The position numbers and the translations under genes are program-made. The notes beneath the pieces were generated by a model. The model did not search any database, had not been told where the DNA came from, and saw only the letters and a list, made by a program, of their open reading frames with translations. A DNA stretch of 64,000 nt from Ophioceras dolichostomum (lineage: Eukaryota > Ascomycota > Sordariomycetes > Magnaporthales > Ophioceraceae). Below are positions 43,212 through 55,900 of this stretch, piece after piece. Within the stretch, counting starts at the first letter, position 1; each line of letters opens with the position of its first letter. The stretch lies in contig PYST01000069.1 in assembly GCA_003049485.1 (NCBI GenBank), forward strand, positions 1 to 64,000. Direction: 5' to 3'.

Positions 43212-44944
43212 GGTGGAATGCACAAACTTCCAGAATGAAAATATGGATGTCGAGGCAGGTGGGTGTATACGGCAACAAAGGGTGTGAAGGAATGTGTTTT
43301 CTTGACGTCTCTTTTTGTATGCGGTGTTAGGCTGCGAAATTCCAGAAGGCGAAAATGATAGATTGATGATGGGACGGATCGTGGCCCAATTAGAGGGAAG
43401 ACAGTGCGAGTTTTATTTTAACGGTGTGCCTTCTGCGACACCTAGCACCAACTTCAGAAAATAGGGGTCAGAAAAGAGGCGACTGCAGAAAAGAAGTTAT
43501 TTTAGAACAGCAAACCTCAAGTCTGGCTTGAGTTACGCACTTCTATCTTACTTCTTACCAACGCAAAGTATGCCGCGTCCACTGAACATTGCAACGGGAC
43601 CTTTGTGCGTCAGAACATCGTTGTGATGACAGCCTCAGTTAATCTGGGGAGGCTCAAGGCTTTCAGAGGCAGAGTGTCGTCTCGCAAACGCTACCTTGGA
43701 CGCCTTGGACCCGAAGCGAGTCAGCCATGATACTCGGGCGCGTGCATACGTGGGCCAGGGAAATCCACCACCGATTCTTCTCGATGAAGTTGTCGGCTGC
43801 TGGCCCTGACGTCAGAATCTTCCATGCTAGCGCCCATCAACCCGTGTAAGTGCTGCCTGTGAATCTCGATTCAAGCGACACCGATATTTACTGGTTGGGA
43901 ATTCAGGGATATTACTATATACAGTACGGAAGCTTCTACCAGTACAGTTGATACACGTGACTCTACGTGACCATACCGTCCGTTCTTCATTCTGTTCAGT
44001 TGTGTCGCACGTATTCCTGGCCTGGGCATGTGTTGTGGCGCGTTTTGATCAGTTCTTCCAGGATGTGTGACCACGAGAACCTAAGCGCGCACGTATTGTG
44101 CGTGCTGCGCGAATAAGGGCCAATCGTGACTTTATTGGTGTCATGTTGATAATGTTCTCGGAATGGATCTGATAATGAGAAAACTCGTTTGAAGATGGAT
44201 TTAGTGGTAAGAAAACTCGGTTAATGGATGTGGTGGTGAGAAAACTCTTTTGAAGATGGATATAGCAGTGAAAAAATTCGTTTGAAAATGGTTTGTTCTG
44301 GTAGTAGTTTGCAATAAGCTTTCCTTGCTTTTCGAAGCAAAACCAATTATAAACTGACCAAAACGTTGGCAATGATGATTTGGTCGCTCCTGTGATGTCT
44401 TCCTGTGTGGCGTGCGCCAGAGCGACCTGGGTCGCGTGCGGGTAGCAGCAAGACCAGAGGATTCCTCACACACAACGTAAGAATAAGAAAAAGAAAAAGA
44501 AAAGCCTTGAACGGTGCAGTTACTATCAAATACCTAATTAGACTCGTAGGGCGGAAACACCCGGTCCGATCCGGGAAGCTGGGATCATCACCACCTTATC
44601 CCTGGGTATTTGTTGCTTTCAAGTCAAACTGCTGGCGGACATGGTCTGTGACGCAATGGTACCGAGCGAGTATAAGATGAGGGGCTGAGGGCCGAACCCG
44701 CCGCATTGTTACATGGCAGGCACATCAATGATTCCAAACCATCTCGGCCACTCACTAATTCAGACCCTGCAGCAGCCTTACGAGCTGAACGGCGCAATTT
44801 GTCCGTAGCGTTCGCCCGACGCTTTGGGTTTGGAATCCGGGGTATCAACGATTGAGTATAAAGAACAGAACCTCCAAGCAAGAAGTTTCTCCCATCGACG
44901 AGGAGCTGGTGAATTATCTACAACTTACAATCCTCCTTTTCCAT
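43212..44944. other. Divergent spacer between ArfGAP and MsrB genes
   Basis: About 1.7 kb. It contains a degenerate minisatellite at 44163-44287 and GC-rich sequence at 44549-44615 faintly resembling 5S rRNA fragments (not convincing). No protein gene is seen. Confidence 0.5.
44163..44287. repeat. Degenerate minisatellite, four units of 29-32 bp
   Basis: Units begin ATGGAT and follow the pattern ATGGAT-N(8)-GAGAAAACTCGTTTGAAG; starts at 44163, 44195, 44224 and 44256, with a decayed fifth start at 44288. Units differ at several positions, so the array is old or diverging. Confidence 0.85.
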
Positions 44945-45754
44945 ATGAGACTTACTCGCTCAACTGCATCAATACTCTCAGCAATCCAAACTTTCTCCCA
45001 CCTCAGTCGCTCTCAACTAGCAACTACGGGACAGCGTCAACTCCCACTTCTCAGAGCGGCGCAATCACTGCAAACGGCCTCCGTGCCCAAGTCTATGTCT
45101 CTATTCAATCGTATTTTTGGCTCTTCTGGCGGCTCAGCTTCGGCGTCCCACAACAGCACCAAGATGTCCTTCCCAGATGAGAGATCGGCAGACGAGTGGC
45201 AGGCGGTCCTGAACAAGGGTAAGTGCGGCCTCAAAGCTGCCAACCACGATTAGTCCCGTCCGACTCATGCTTCTTGAACCACCGAGCTTCATTCATGACG
45301 GTACACGTATTTACCAAGAAAACTTTCTTTTCCAGTACAATTCCGCATCTTGCGGGAGAAAGGCACCGAAGCCCCATTCTCGGGAGAGTATGACAAGCAC
45401 TTCGCAGATGCTGGCGTCTACTCCTGCGCGGGTTGTGCGGCACCTCTGTACAAGGCCAACCACAAGTTCAAGTCGGGCTGCGGCTGGCCGGCCTACTTCG
45501 ATAGCATCCCCGGAGCCGTGACCCGCCATGAGGATAACACGCACGGCATGAGGCGCACCGAGATCGTCTGCTCCAACTGCGGCGGCCACCTCGGCCACGT
45601 CTTCAAGGGCGAGGGCTATCCGACCCCGACGGACGAGAGGCACTGTGTCAACAGCATCAGTCTCAAGTTCTCGCCCGATGACGCCCCAGTGCAGAAGGCG
45701 GAGGGTGAGGACGGGGGTGAAGGAGCTGCAGATGCGCCAGAGAGCAAAGTCTAA
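44945..45754 (+). CDS. Peptide-methionine (R)-S-oxide reductase, MsrB type
   Basis: Reduces methionine-R-sulfoxide in proteins, protecting against oxidants. Exons 44945-45218 and 45336-45754 give 230 residues. The zinc site is formed by CAGC and CSNC; the substrate region GCGWPAYFDSI is intact, as are RTEIVCSNCGGHLGHVF and the catalytic cysteine in ERHCVNSISLKF. The first 65 residues (MRLTRSTASILSAIQTF, then Arg/Ser/Gln-rich) resemble a mitochondrial presequence. A second in-frame ATG at 45095 (MSLFNRIFGSS) would yield a shorter, probably cytosolic form. The C-terminus has an acidic Gly/Glu/Ala extension beyond the core. The frame is open upstream of 44945 to a non-ATG codon, so 44945 is the first usable start. 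Confidence 0.95.
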
Positions 45755-47112
45755 GTCAGGGAGGAAGTCCAGAGAGGATAGGAACGCTGGTGTGGTGCTC
45801 TTGGTGACAGTGAGGGTGGATTTAGGTTTTTAGATAGCCTTTCATGGCCTTAAGCGCCGCAACTGTCCAAACGTGTCCAGCCCTCCTGCTCGCGAAGGCT
45901 TCATGGAACGAATTTCAAGGGGCGAATCGTGTCTTCGCACCCCAAGCGACATGCCCCCCCACTCTTTAGGATTACCCTTCGGTTTCACTCAAAGAAAATT
46001 CTCACTGCGGTTCCTTCCTCTTCCTCTTCCCGCGACGATGCTTCCGGAGGCTCTTCCAACAATGGGGTCCTTCTCTCCCACCTACGTCAAGACTTCCAGC
46101 GCATCGGGGAAAGGACTCTTTCCAGACGCGTCAGAGAAAGTACACTCCCAGATGGACTCAGGAACCCCCTCCCCTTCGCTTTGACTGTTTCCAATGCCGT
46201 TGTCCACACCGTCTAGTCGCGATCTCTCACACCTGTGTTGAAAAAGCGTCCATTCTCTTATGCTGTTGCAAAAAACCATAATTCTTCACATACCACCGGC
46301 CACACCACCTGCCATAGCCCCTTTCGCAGCCCCTTTTCGACCTAGGTTGCCCCTCTTACAGCTCCTTCCACAGGTAGCTCCTTTCACGGCTCCTCACAGA
46401 GCGACCGAACAACCGTCCCGGGAATCTCGAGATAACCAATAACAGTACTATGTTACCCCCCCCCCCCCCCGCCGCCGCCGCGTTAACGCCGGCAGTGGAC
46501 CATTCCCAACGAGGGCGAAGGACGGGGACTTGGAGCTGGATAGCGATGGGGACGTCGTTATGAAGGATGCTTTCGGGGACCAAGGCAAGGGCTGGAACAT
46601 GGACGAGGACGAGGACGTCAAGATGGAGGACGCTGACCACGAAGAGGCAGCTCTAGACGTCGGCATGCTGGCCGATATCACCGGCACCTCCTCATATGAT
46701 GGGGACGTCAACATGATCGACATTGACGTCGACATGCCGCCGGCAACCCTCCGGCGATGATGACAGTGGCGCAGAGGACGACGCTAATCCGCCGACTCAC
46801 GATTTTTCCTTTTTGGGAGTTGGAAGGGGAGGGGCCATTTATATTGGTCGGGCAATAGTGCACAACATTTGCGACAACACGGCAACTAACTTTGGAGGCT
46901 GATATCATCGCCTACGAGAGAGTGAGAACTACGTTAGATCAGCAGACGTTCATAAGCAGTGATTTTACGATAGGCAAAGCCACGATATACGTTCAGCGAT
47001 TTAGCCAGGCTATTCACCAAAATAAAAGCACATTTCTGAACCATATCCATCGCATGTTGCCCCCTCTCCATCTACCAGATGTCAAGAGAAGTCAGGGCCA
47101 CTCTTACTTTCT
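45755..47112. other. Convergent spacer with a small acidic open frame
   Basis: 3' regions of MsrB and the orphan gene to the right. A C-run and (GCC)n lie at 46456-46482. An open frame at 46443-46760 encodes acidic sequence (DSDGDVVMKDAFGD, DVNMIDIDVDMPP) but has no upstream ATG; it could be the last exon of an unmodelled small gene or chance. I see no matching first exon. Confidence 0.35.
46456..46482. repeat. Poly-C run followed by GCC triplets
   Basis: Fifteen C residues followed by four GCC/GC units. This is a homopolymer where the assembled length may be unreliable. Confidence 0.85.
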
Positions 47113-48753
47113 TCAACCCATCAACTCGCGATACGTCGCCGAGAGCGCCTGAGCCATCTCGACCAGCTGCTCAGCACCAATGCGGCATTCCTTGTCCAGG
47201 TCTAGCCCTCCCTCTTGCGCCTGGGCCGCGTCGTCCACAGCATCTGACCAATTCTCTAGGTGTTTGCTCCAGAGTGCACCGGCTTTCCCGACGAGCTGTA
47301 TCCCCAGCACAATGCCCTCCGTCTTGCTCGACGACACCATAGATGCGACGTCCACGTCTGCCTCTCTGGAGTCTTGACTAGGTACTCGATTGTGACAGAC
47401 GCTGATTGGGCGCAAATGCGGCCCTCCCGGAAGCGGAGAAGCTGTCCTGTGCTGCACCGAGTTTGAACGAGGCAGAAACGCGGTTCGTGGCCTGGGTGTC
47501 ATGTTTTGCTGGCGCCTCCACAGCTGCTGATCCGGACGGAGGAATGGCGGCGCATTGCCTGACCGAATTGGGCCTATGATCGAGCTTGAAGGGCGCACAG
47601 GCGTCCTTGAGATTACTCGAAACTGGCTCCTACCAATCCCCGAGGCTGGTCGCTGGATTGAGACAAATCGAGGGCCAGCCCTGGAACCCGGCCTAGGCGG
47701 CATGAATCCCACTGGAGGCCGTTGTGCACCATGCGACTGCGATGCAGGTGTGGAAGACCGACTACTTGACGGTGGTAGATTCGCCGATGGAGAGCTACTC
47801 GACGGCTGCTCCATGACGCCGCTCCCGCTTCGGAGGTCCGGTTGCGAGGATGAGCTGTGTGGCGGCGCGTTCCTAGACAGGCCCGAGCCGAGAGCGCCAC
47901 CGGAGTCACCTGAGATCTCGTTGAGTGGGTAAGGCGAATCAGACCTCAAACCTTGAGAGCTAGCCGGCCGGTTGGAGCCTTGGGAGGACGAGAAGGAGTG
48001 GCTTAGCGGGATCTGGGACCCTGAGACGTGTCCTCCCTGAACCCGACCAGCTGCGCTCCTGGAGTAGGATCCCCGCAACGTAGGATCTATTGGATCTGCA
48101 AATCCAAAGCCAGAGACCTGACGAGCTGGCAGTGGCGCAACTTCAATGCCCATGGACGAAAGTTGGTTGACGGCGTCGTAGTAGTCCTGGTAATGCTGAT
48201 CAAATTGGAGCTGGAGCCTCTGAACGGAGTCGGCCTGCTCTCACACCCTACTTCAGTCCCAGACTATGGTGAATGCAGTGGACGAGATCAAACTCACCTG
48301 GGAACCTTCTATAGCCTCTGAGGTCGGATGCTCGACGACCAATCGGTGCAGATGCGGATAGCCGTGTATTTGCCAAGGAGAGCCATCATAAGCTGTTGGC
48401 CGGACGAACATGCTGAGATCAACCGTGGCCTTAGCATCGCTGCGAGGTTAGAACAGCAGATCAAGTAATATTCAGAGCATCGCATGGAGAGATGGTTTGC
48501 GCAAGATTGGCTGCGAGGTCAATCATACCAGCTCCTCGTTCCCACAAAGAACTGCCAGGGTCTTCTTCATTGGAAATACCATTGAAGAGCTCTCTATCCA
48601 TGACTGGCCGGGCAAGATGGACCTCTCCTCCTTGATGACCAAAATCAAGGCGCCATCCAAGTGCGCGGCGGGATTGAGTCCATTTCGGAGTACCTCTACC
48701 AGGTCGAAGGAACAGCGATGTCCCGAATTCTGTGACGCAGGTCTCTCAGCCAT
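47113..48753 (-). CDS. Unrecognised, largely disordered protein (hypothetical)
   Basis: Proposed exons 48753-48529, 48429-48298 and 48237-47113 encode 493 residues in one frame. The N-terminal 120 residues look folded (CSFDLVEVLRNGLNPAAHLD, ALILVIKEERSILPG, KKTLAVLCGNEEL, then MFVRPTAYDGSPWQIHGYP). A short coiled segment follows (SVQRLQLQFDQHYQDYYDAV). Residues about 150-410 are Ser/Pro/Arg-rich and disordered. The last 70 residues are helical (GIQLVGKAGALWSKHLENW, ECRIGAEQLVEMAQALSATY). The exon 2 acceptor is uncertain: CTAAG|GCC is in phase 0, whereas the preceding CGCAG is too close to the CTAAC branch site and out of phase. No domain recognised. Divergent from rsc9 across about 0.9 kb. 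Confidence 0.65.
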
Positions 48754-49625
48754 GACGGATCCGACCGAGACTCCAAGAACGAGAGAGCGAGAAGAGGGTA
48801 CTCGACAGGTGCAAAAGAAAGAGTGATCACATATGCATATCGGGATTGACATGCACCTGCGGTCATCGAAATGGCAATCTGTGAAGCAGGTGGGCTGCTA
48901 CCTCAGACGGGTTTCCAGACACCTGCCTGACATCTGGGCCTGGCGAAAGTCGGGTGAGAGAACATGGCACGCATTATGATTGAGAATATTTCCAATGCGG
49001 GAAAGAGCCCCAAGGCAGCAGTGATGGGCTCGATACCTCGCACCTGCCCCAGACATCACCATGACTGCACTTGGTGACATAATGTGGAAGGCGCTGGACA
49101 GACGTTGAGTAGGTATGTTACATAAGCGGGCCGTGAGGCTGTGAGGTGGACAACCATGCAATTTTGTTTGGTGCGGTAATTGGTTGACCGTGCCCAATGT
49201 CCCCACCAATTGACCAGGGTGTGCTCTTCAGCGCAGCCTCGCAAAAATTCGCAGCACAGTCGCGTTGGTCAATCCCTCTATTCACCCGTCCATCAAGGCG
49301 CGTTGCGATCGTCACAACTTCAACCCCTTCAACATTGCGTTCCACTGCCACTTGCCTTTCAAACGGTGGACGCACTTGCCAACAAATATTTTGTATTTCA
49401 TTTTCAGCTTTGTCGCATCTTTTTGCGGCAATTGCGTGGGTAATTGCCTCTTGACCTGCGAACCTGCCAGTCGCGGCGCGCCATCTCGTGAACTCCAGGA
49501 CGGAATTGGACTTCGACGACCCCACCCCGAGACCACACACCACCACTACACGACAACGCAACAGCACCACTATAGCACCATATAGGTCGTGAACTCGCCG
49601 CGATAGCGGCTCGTGTGGTTGCAAG
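48754..49625. other. Divergent promoter region between the orphan gene and rsc9
   Basis: A bidirectional spacer of about 870 bp. The 100 bp before 49626 is C/A-rich (CACCACTACACGACAACGC), a typical 5' leader. No gene is seen. Confidence 0.5.
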
Positions 49626-52600
49626 ATGGCGCCTGGATCTGAAGCAGCGTCCGAGAGCGCTGCGGGCGACGTCCCCGAGCACACCATCGACCAAACCCCC
49701 GAGTATACCGAGTTTATGGCGAAGTTGAAGGCGTATCACGAAAAGCGCGGAACATCCTTCGAACCCGAGCCGAAGGTGGGTAGTGTCCACCTTGACCTCT
49801 TGAAGGTCTTCAAGCACATCGTGACGAACGGCGGGTACGACAAGGTGTCAAACGAGAAGCTTGCGTGGCGCACAATGGCAACTGAGCTCGGTCTGGCGCC
49901 AACCCACAACCCGGCATCGATTGCTTTCGCTCTCAAGTCCGCCTTTTATAAGTACTTGGCGGCATACGAGATCACCACCGTCCACAAGAAGGAGCCCCCG
50001 CCGCCGCAGATCCTCGAGCACCTGACGGCCAAGGGAGGCAATCTCCTGAGTCGAACTCTCGAGAACTACAGCTCGAGGCGAGACGCCGGCAGCCTGAACG
50101 CATCGGGAGGATCCGACAATGACGGTACCCCCGTGCGCGATCGCCGCGCCGACGAGACACCAACATCAGGACGAGCCTCTCGGGGGCTGCGGGAAGCCCC
50201 CCCTCAGCGCGTCATCTTTCAGCCAGACACAGGATCTTCGAGGCAACCGCGCCATCACCAGACATCGACTCCTACGCCTAGCTCACAGTCCACCGCTGCG
50301 GCCACATCTGGCGTCACTGCCTCGCCCGCTGCCGGCCATGGGTCAAACCACCACTCCCAATCCCACGCTCAAGCACATCAGGTGCACGCCCACCCGCCGA
50401 GCGTTGGCCACCATGGACAACAGATCCACGCCCACTCACCTCACCATCATACGCAGCCTCGGGGACCCTCGGTGAACTACAACCCACAAAACCCAGAAAC
50501 GACATCATCCCTCGTTACGAGCTTCGAACCCCGCGGCGAGGCAACCACTTTCCCGATGAGGGCTGTCGCGACCCCAGCCAACAATGCTGCCATATTCGAG
50601 CAGCGGCGTCGCCTGGAGCGACAAGAGCGACTCCGCGCTTCTGGCATAGGCGCCCCGGTGCAAATGCCCATTAGGCAACCAGGAAGTATGTTCTTGCCCC
50701 CATTCTCCCCCTGGATTGTTCACTTGGATCTTGCTGTTCTGACTGGCCGCGTCCACTCTCCAACCCGTAGCTGCAAACGTGTTCGATGGCCCGAACATCT
50801 ACATGCGATGCCTGAGTGCTCTCCGTTCCGGTGTCTTCGCTGAGCAAGGCTACGCGCTGCACCATCTGGTCAAAATCTCCTACGAGCGGGGTGATAAATT
50901 CAGGTTTGAGAATTTCGCCGGCCTTTCTGAGGGTCTTGTCGAGAAGGGTCTCGAGGTCGGAGCCCTGTTCTATGATGTCGACTGGACCGTCGACTATAGT
51001 GGCGAGCCGGATGATTCTGTCATCGGCGAGCTGGATGGCCTCCACGGGACCTCTGACATCCTGGAGAGGATCTCTCAGCTTCGCCTGAAGGACACCGGGG
51101 ATAATATCCTGCCGCCGGACTTCACGGACCGACTGGGTCAGATCATCGAGGCCGTCCTCACCATTCGCAACATGGTCACGCTTCCGGAGAATGCGATGCA
51201 CATGGCGGACAACCCACCCCTGAAGGACCTTCTCTGCATCATCATCCACCTCCCCACTCTTGAAGTGCTCGTGGAGCTGAAGCATCTGGCGCTCGACATT
51301 GCCGAGCAATTAACTCCGTGGCTGGTGTTGAGCGCCGATGACTCCCTGTACCAGTCGTTGTTGGCGCAGCTGCACTCGACAGACCGGGGCACTATCCTGA
51401 CCTCCCTACGCGCCATCGCGCGCATCGCCATGAACCTGACCGACACGAACAGTCTCGGCAACGTGCCCGCCGACGTCCTACAGCACATCCAGGACTGGTT
51501 ATTGCTGAACGACGACGAGCTGATGGACGCGTGCCTCGACTTCCTGTACCAGTTCACCGCCGTCGTGCCCAACGTGGAGACGCTCCTACGGTCCGTCAAC
51601 GCAGGACAGCTCGTTGCGCACCTCGTGCGCCTCCTCTCACACGGCGCACGGCGCGTGCAGAAGGAGATTGTGCTTGAACCTGAGGCGAAAATCCCCGCGA
51701 CCGACAAGGTCCAGGAGCTGCCAGAGGCCCTGCGGCAGCAGCTCCTCGCCTTGGAGGAGCCAGACCGGTGCTTTACATGGCTAAGGTGCCTCTTTGAGGA
51801 GGACCCGGAGTCGCATATCACGCAGATCGCCATCTGGCACGCGTACCAGAACGCCTTCAGCGGGCCCGTCCAGCAGATGTCGCGCCCGATGATCGGCGCC
51901 GCCGAGTTCATCCGCAACGTCTCCCACGTCTTCACGTACGCCGGCGCCCAGATCGTGCGAGAGAAGACAGACCGCGGCGAGGTGCAGCGCTTCATAATTA
52001 AGGGGGTGCGCACCCGCCTCCGGCCCGTCGGCATAGACGGCCGCGAGTACTTCCCCTGCATGTGGAGGACGCCGACGCAGCACAACACGGCCGAGCGCGT
52101 GCCCTGCGCCAAGAACTTCGGCACCGCGGAGAGCATGTGGCGCCACATCCTCGTAGACCACCTGGGCGAGACGCCGCGCCCCGCCGAGGAGGGCGGCAAC
52201 GCTAGCGTCGTCGTCGGCCCCGGCAACAAGTTCGCGGATAAGGAGCGCGAGCTGATGTGCTGCTGGGCGGGGTGCAGCTCGCACCCGGCGCCGCCCCGCA
52301 GGCAGCCGCTGTGGCCGTTCATGACGCACGTCAAGACGCACTGCGTCGCCGCGGAAGCGAAAGCCGCGGCCAGCAGCGCCAACAACAGCAGCAATGCGCC
52401 GTCCAGCGCCATCGAGCCGCCCACCCCTTCTTCCAGCGCTGCCAACGGCGGCGGCAAGAAGCCGCGGAAGACGTTCATCGTCCCGGCCAAAACCATCACG
52501 ATCGGGTTCGAGGAGACCATGATGGTGCGCGAGGAGCGCACCGGCCACCCGCAGCCTGCGGGGATCCCCCTTAGTGCGGCGTTGGTCCTCCGCAACATTG

Positions 52601-52914
52601 CCCGGAACGTCACCAAGATCGAGCTCGACGACGGTGGTGGTGGTGATGATGTCGACACGACGAGCTCTGGGTCGCGGCGGCGACAGCAGCTGCTGCTACA
52701 GTCTCAGTCCCAGCAACAGCAGCAGCGACAGAACGGCGGTGGTGGTGTAGGTGGAGTGGGAGTGGGGGAGCCTGGCGGCTGGCTGGAGCGCCTGTTTAGG
52801 CCCGTCATCATCCGCCTTTACGAGATCATGATGGAGAATCGGCTGCTTGCCCAGTATGTTATCCAGATATTGGATATATACCGGGACAATGCCGCGAGGT
52901 ATGAGAGCGACTGA
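49626..52914 (+). CDS. rsc9: RSC/SWI-SNF chromatin remodeller subunit Rsc9 (ARID - RFX - C2H2)
   Basis: DNA-binding subunit of the RSC-type remodeller, homologous to ARID2/BAF200. Exons 49626-50685 and 50771-52914 give 1067 residues. The ARID domain lies at about 25-125 (EYTEFMAKLKAYHEKRGTSF, VHLDLLKVFKHIVTNGGYDK, NPASIAFALKSAFYKYL). A Ser/His/Gln-rich linker follows, then an Armadillo-like helical block. The RFX-type winged helix is at about 695-775 (HITQIAIWHAYQNAFSG, MIGAAEFIRNVSHVF). C2H2-like fingers come next (CAKNFGTAESMWRHILVDH; CCWAGCSSH...FMTHVKTHC). The C-terminus has a Gln-rich tract before a conserved helix. The intron is phase 1 (GGA A|GTATGT ... TAG|CT). Length and order match the family; no defects. 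Confidence 0.95.
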
Positions 52915-55900
52915 AGAAGGAAGGGAGGAAGGCCTTCTCACTCGTTGCGTTGAGCTCCGGGCTTGGTCGCGTCTTCTTCCCCGAGGACTCCTTGACCTCT
53001 TCATACCTTTTTTTCCCCTGCCTTTTCTCTTTCCGTCGTACCACGTATATCCTCGCTCTATTCTCCTTCAAGGGGCACCAGCCCTGGATGGTTCGCTTAC
53101 CTGGTAGCTTTTCAATGATGTAATATGGGATCTTCTCATTTTATTTTTCTTTGGCTTTGCTGGTTTGGGGTTTGTTGTCTCTGTATCATTTTTTTTCTCT
53201 CGCTATTGTTTTTGATCTCTTATTCGGCTGCCTGGAATCTAAGGGAACAATACCCACCTCCCTTGGCGTCTGGAGAGGTTAGCTATCGTTTGCTTGCTCG
53301 ACATCTCAAGGCGACGACGTGGATGAGTGAGCTGGGTTTATTTTCTCTTTTTTCCCCCTCCACCATGAATACATTCATTCTTACCTCTTGGTCTCATGCT
53401 CCTGGAATGCTTGCCGCATCTGTCCCGTTCAGGATCACTGGACCTTGGGTGTCCTAGGACTACACCCCCGTCCTTTCATGACATCACTCACGCCGTCACC
53501 CTCCTCGGGGCCGACCGGGTTTCTTTTCCCTTCCGGGCTCGATTAGGGAGTCGCAACCGAAGCATGCCACCCCACGGAGGGGGGGTGTAGGGCTGAGTGA
53601 TCCCAGTTCCGGAGCTACGGAGCGTCCCTTCACCCTGGCAGCTCCCTTGCTCACCTGGTTTCAATTTTAGATGGCCCGAACTTGAGGTACACATCCACAA
53701 GGGGCCTTAACGACGCAAGGCCGATAGGAGCCGTGCCCCTGCCGCCGCGAGAAGTGCAGATGATAGTCCCATCGTGACAATGGGGAAAGATCCGTTACCC
53801 CGTTTCCAGGGTCCTCACCGACCCGTGCAGGATCTGACAGATGGGGTTTCTTTAGTGTAGTCGAATTGTTCTAGACCGCCACCGCCAGGGACGGCCATGC
53901 CATGGCTGCCGTGGTCCTCGTACATTCCGTAATATGGGACCACCCGTCAAGACCCCCGGCTAGCAAGCCGGCAGGCAAGACAGGTAGAGAGGCAGGTAGG
54001 GCATGCAGCGGATCTGAGAGGCGGATGTAAGGTCGCAGATCTAGTGCTACTCTATCTACCATTGTTGGCTTAGGGCTTGGGGCGGCTGGCGGTAAACTCG
54101 GATAATTTTTAGCTTCCCCTTTCTAGCCGGGAGCTTCCGCGTACCAAGCGATGTGGTGGGCACATCAGGACATTCTTTGTGTCCTCTAGAACCTCTCCTC
54201 TGAGTGGGACTCGTGACGGTGGGCGAACGGGCGGATGCGGCCGCTCTCCAAAAAAAAAAGCCTCTGATGGACTACATGAGGCTGCTATGGGTTTTTGAGT
54301 GGGTTTCCGACGCCTTAGTCTTTGAGGTCAAGCTTTCTAGATGAGCTGTCTAGACACCCGAAGAATGGGGACGTATGCAAAGAGCAGACGGAGGAACAAC
54401 GATAGTGGATGCTGATGTGGCTCTGAGACGCTTGTTGTGTCCCAAGATCGACCTGTCGCCGCTGATACGCGGCAGGTAAAGACGACTCGACTCGTCAACG
54501 GGGAGGAGGCTCAAGATGGGGGCTCTGCTTCCCGTACTGGGGATCTCTCGTAGGAGATTTGCCTCCCCTTGAAGATCATGTCCACCCAAGGAGAAGAAAA
54601 AGCAGAGTCAATGTAGATAGAATGAGGCTCTCAAAGTTACCAGTCAGATATACTACGGTGGCGTGGTCCCGAAATCTGTGTACGACAACGGAAGGCCGAT
54701 CACTAGCGTGGGGCTTCGGGAAGCCCTTTGGAGACGAACAACACAAAAAAACGTTCCAGAACTCTCCCAAGATTTCTTCGTCTTATTGCGGCTCCGTCGG
54801 AAAGAGTACGAGAAACTAGGAATGCACCAGTTCGTTTCACAGCGTTGACTCTTTCCCATGAGTACGAAGTGGTAGTACGATGAGGTAGGGAAGACACCTC
54901 GCAACGATTCTAGCATTTCTGACATGTGAGCAAGCTCACGCACGAAAGGGCTTTTCTGGTCAATTATTTCTACGTCAACTTTGATCTCTGTAACCGAAGG
55001 GGAAATATAACGCTGGACAACTCAACAAGGGGCCGCAGACAGAAATCAGGAGATTCTGCTTGGGCTGGACATCCCCTTTTCGATTTTGGGTGCATGCAAA
55101 CTCGTTGCTTTGGTGTCTTGGCGTTCGTGATTGTTGGAGATGGAAGTGTGCAGGTAAGATTCGGAGACAATTCTTCCTCTCCACCCCTCCCCCCACCTTG
55201 GCCGCCGAGAAGAATGGACTCTCGACCGGGACAAGCGCGCGAGGTGCGAAAATAAAAGTACCTATATGTAAAGAACCCGCAGGTCGTTCGTTGGATGCTA
55301 ATGTATGATAGGGAACTTGGATGCAAGGATGCTTAAGGTCCACGAGGGAAGGACTGGTGTGGACGTGTGGATAATCCATCAATGCAACCCCTCCTATTCG
55401 TGTCGTTTGTTGAACTCGATGGCTCAACGGAGCAGAGATCTGCAAGAGACTAGTGATAAAGGTCTCGGCGCGAAGGCCTGGAAGGCTCCAAAGGACCTCA
55501 GTGACCTTCATTGATCGGCACCCAGGCGGCCTTTCGCTTGGCCTTGCGAGTCTCTCTCAACGACCACCGGCCCTCGTCCGGCCCTCGTCCAAGAGCAGCA
55601 AAGAGGGCGGAGTATTATTAGCTCTCAAGAAACGGGTAAGGCGGCCTGTCGAAAATACTAATACAGTGACGAGACGTGGCGAGACACGAGAAAGATGCAC
55701 CATGTCGATCCCCAAGGTTGGGTGTGGGAGGTACAAATACCTCTAGAGGTAAGGCTATCACTCATAGCTTCGTCAAAGGAGACAGAGAGGTGCAGCTAGC
55801 GTGGGAGGGGAACGAGCCCGCGTGGAAAAGAGTTGAGAGTGTAAGAAATGAAAGACGAATGGAGAATTGCGGTTCGCTGGGATCAACCATGACACCCAGC

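Noticed and set aside
44549..44615. 5S rRNA-like fragment (ACACCCGGTCCGATCCGGGAAG and CCCTGGGTATTTGTTGC)
   Set aside because: Only scattered short matches; internal promoter elements and helix I pairing could not be made, so it is probably chance.
46443..46760. Open acidic frame as an independent gene
   Set aside because: It has no ATG in the frame before the acidic part and no identifiable upstream exon; recorded only as a possible exon in the spacer entry.
51138..52658. 506-codon ORF antisense to rsc9
   Set aside because: The sense strand encodes the RFX and zinc-finger domains; the antisense frame is a composition artefact.
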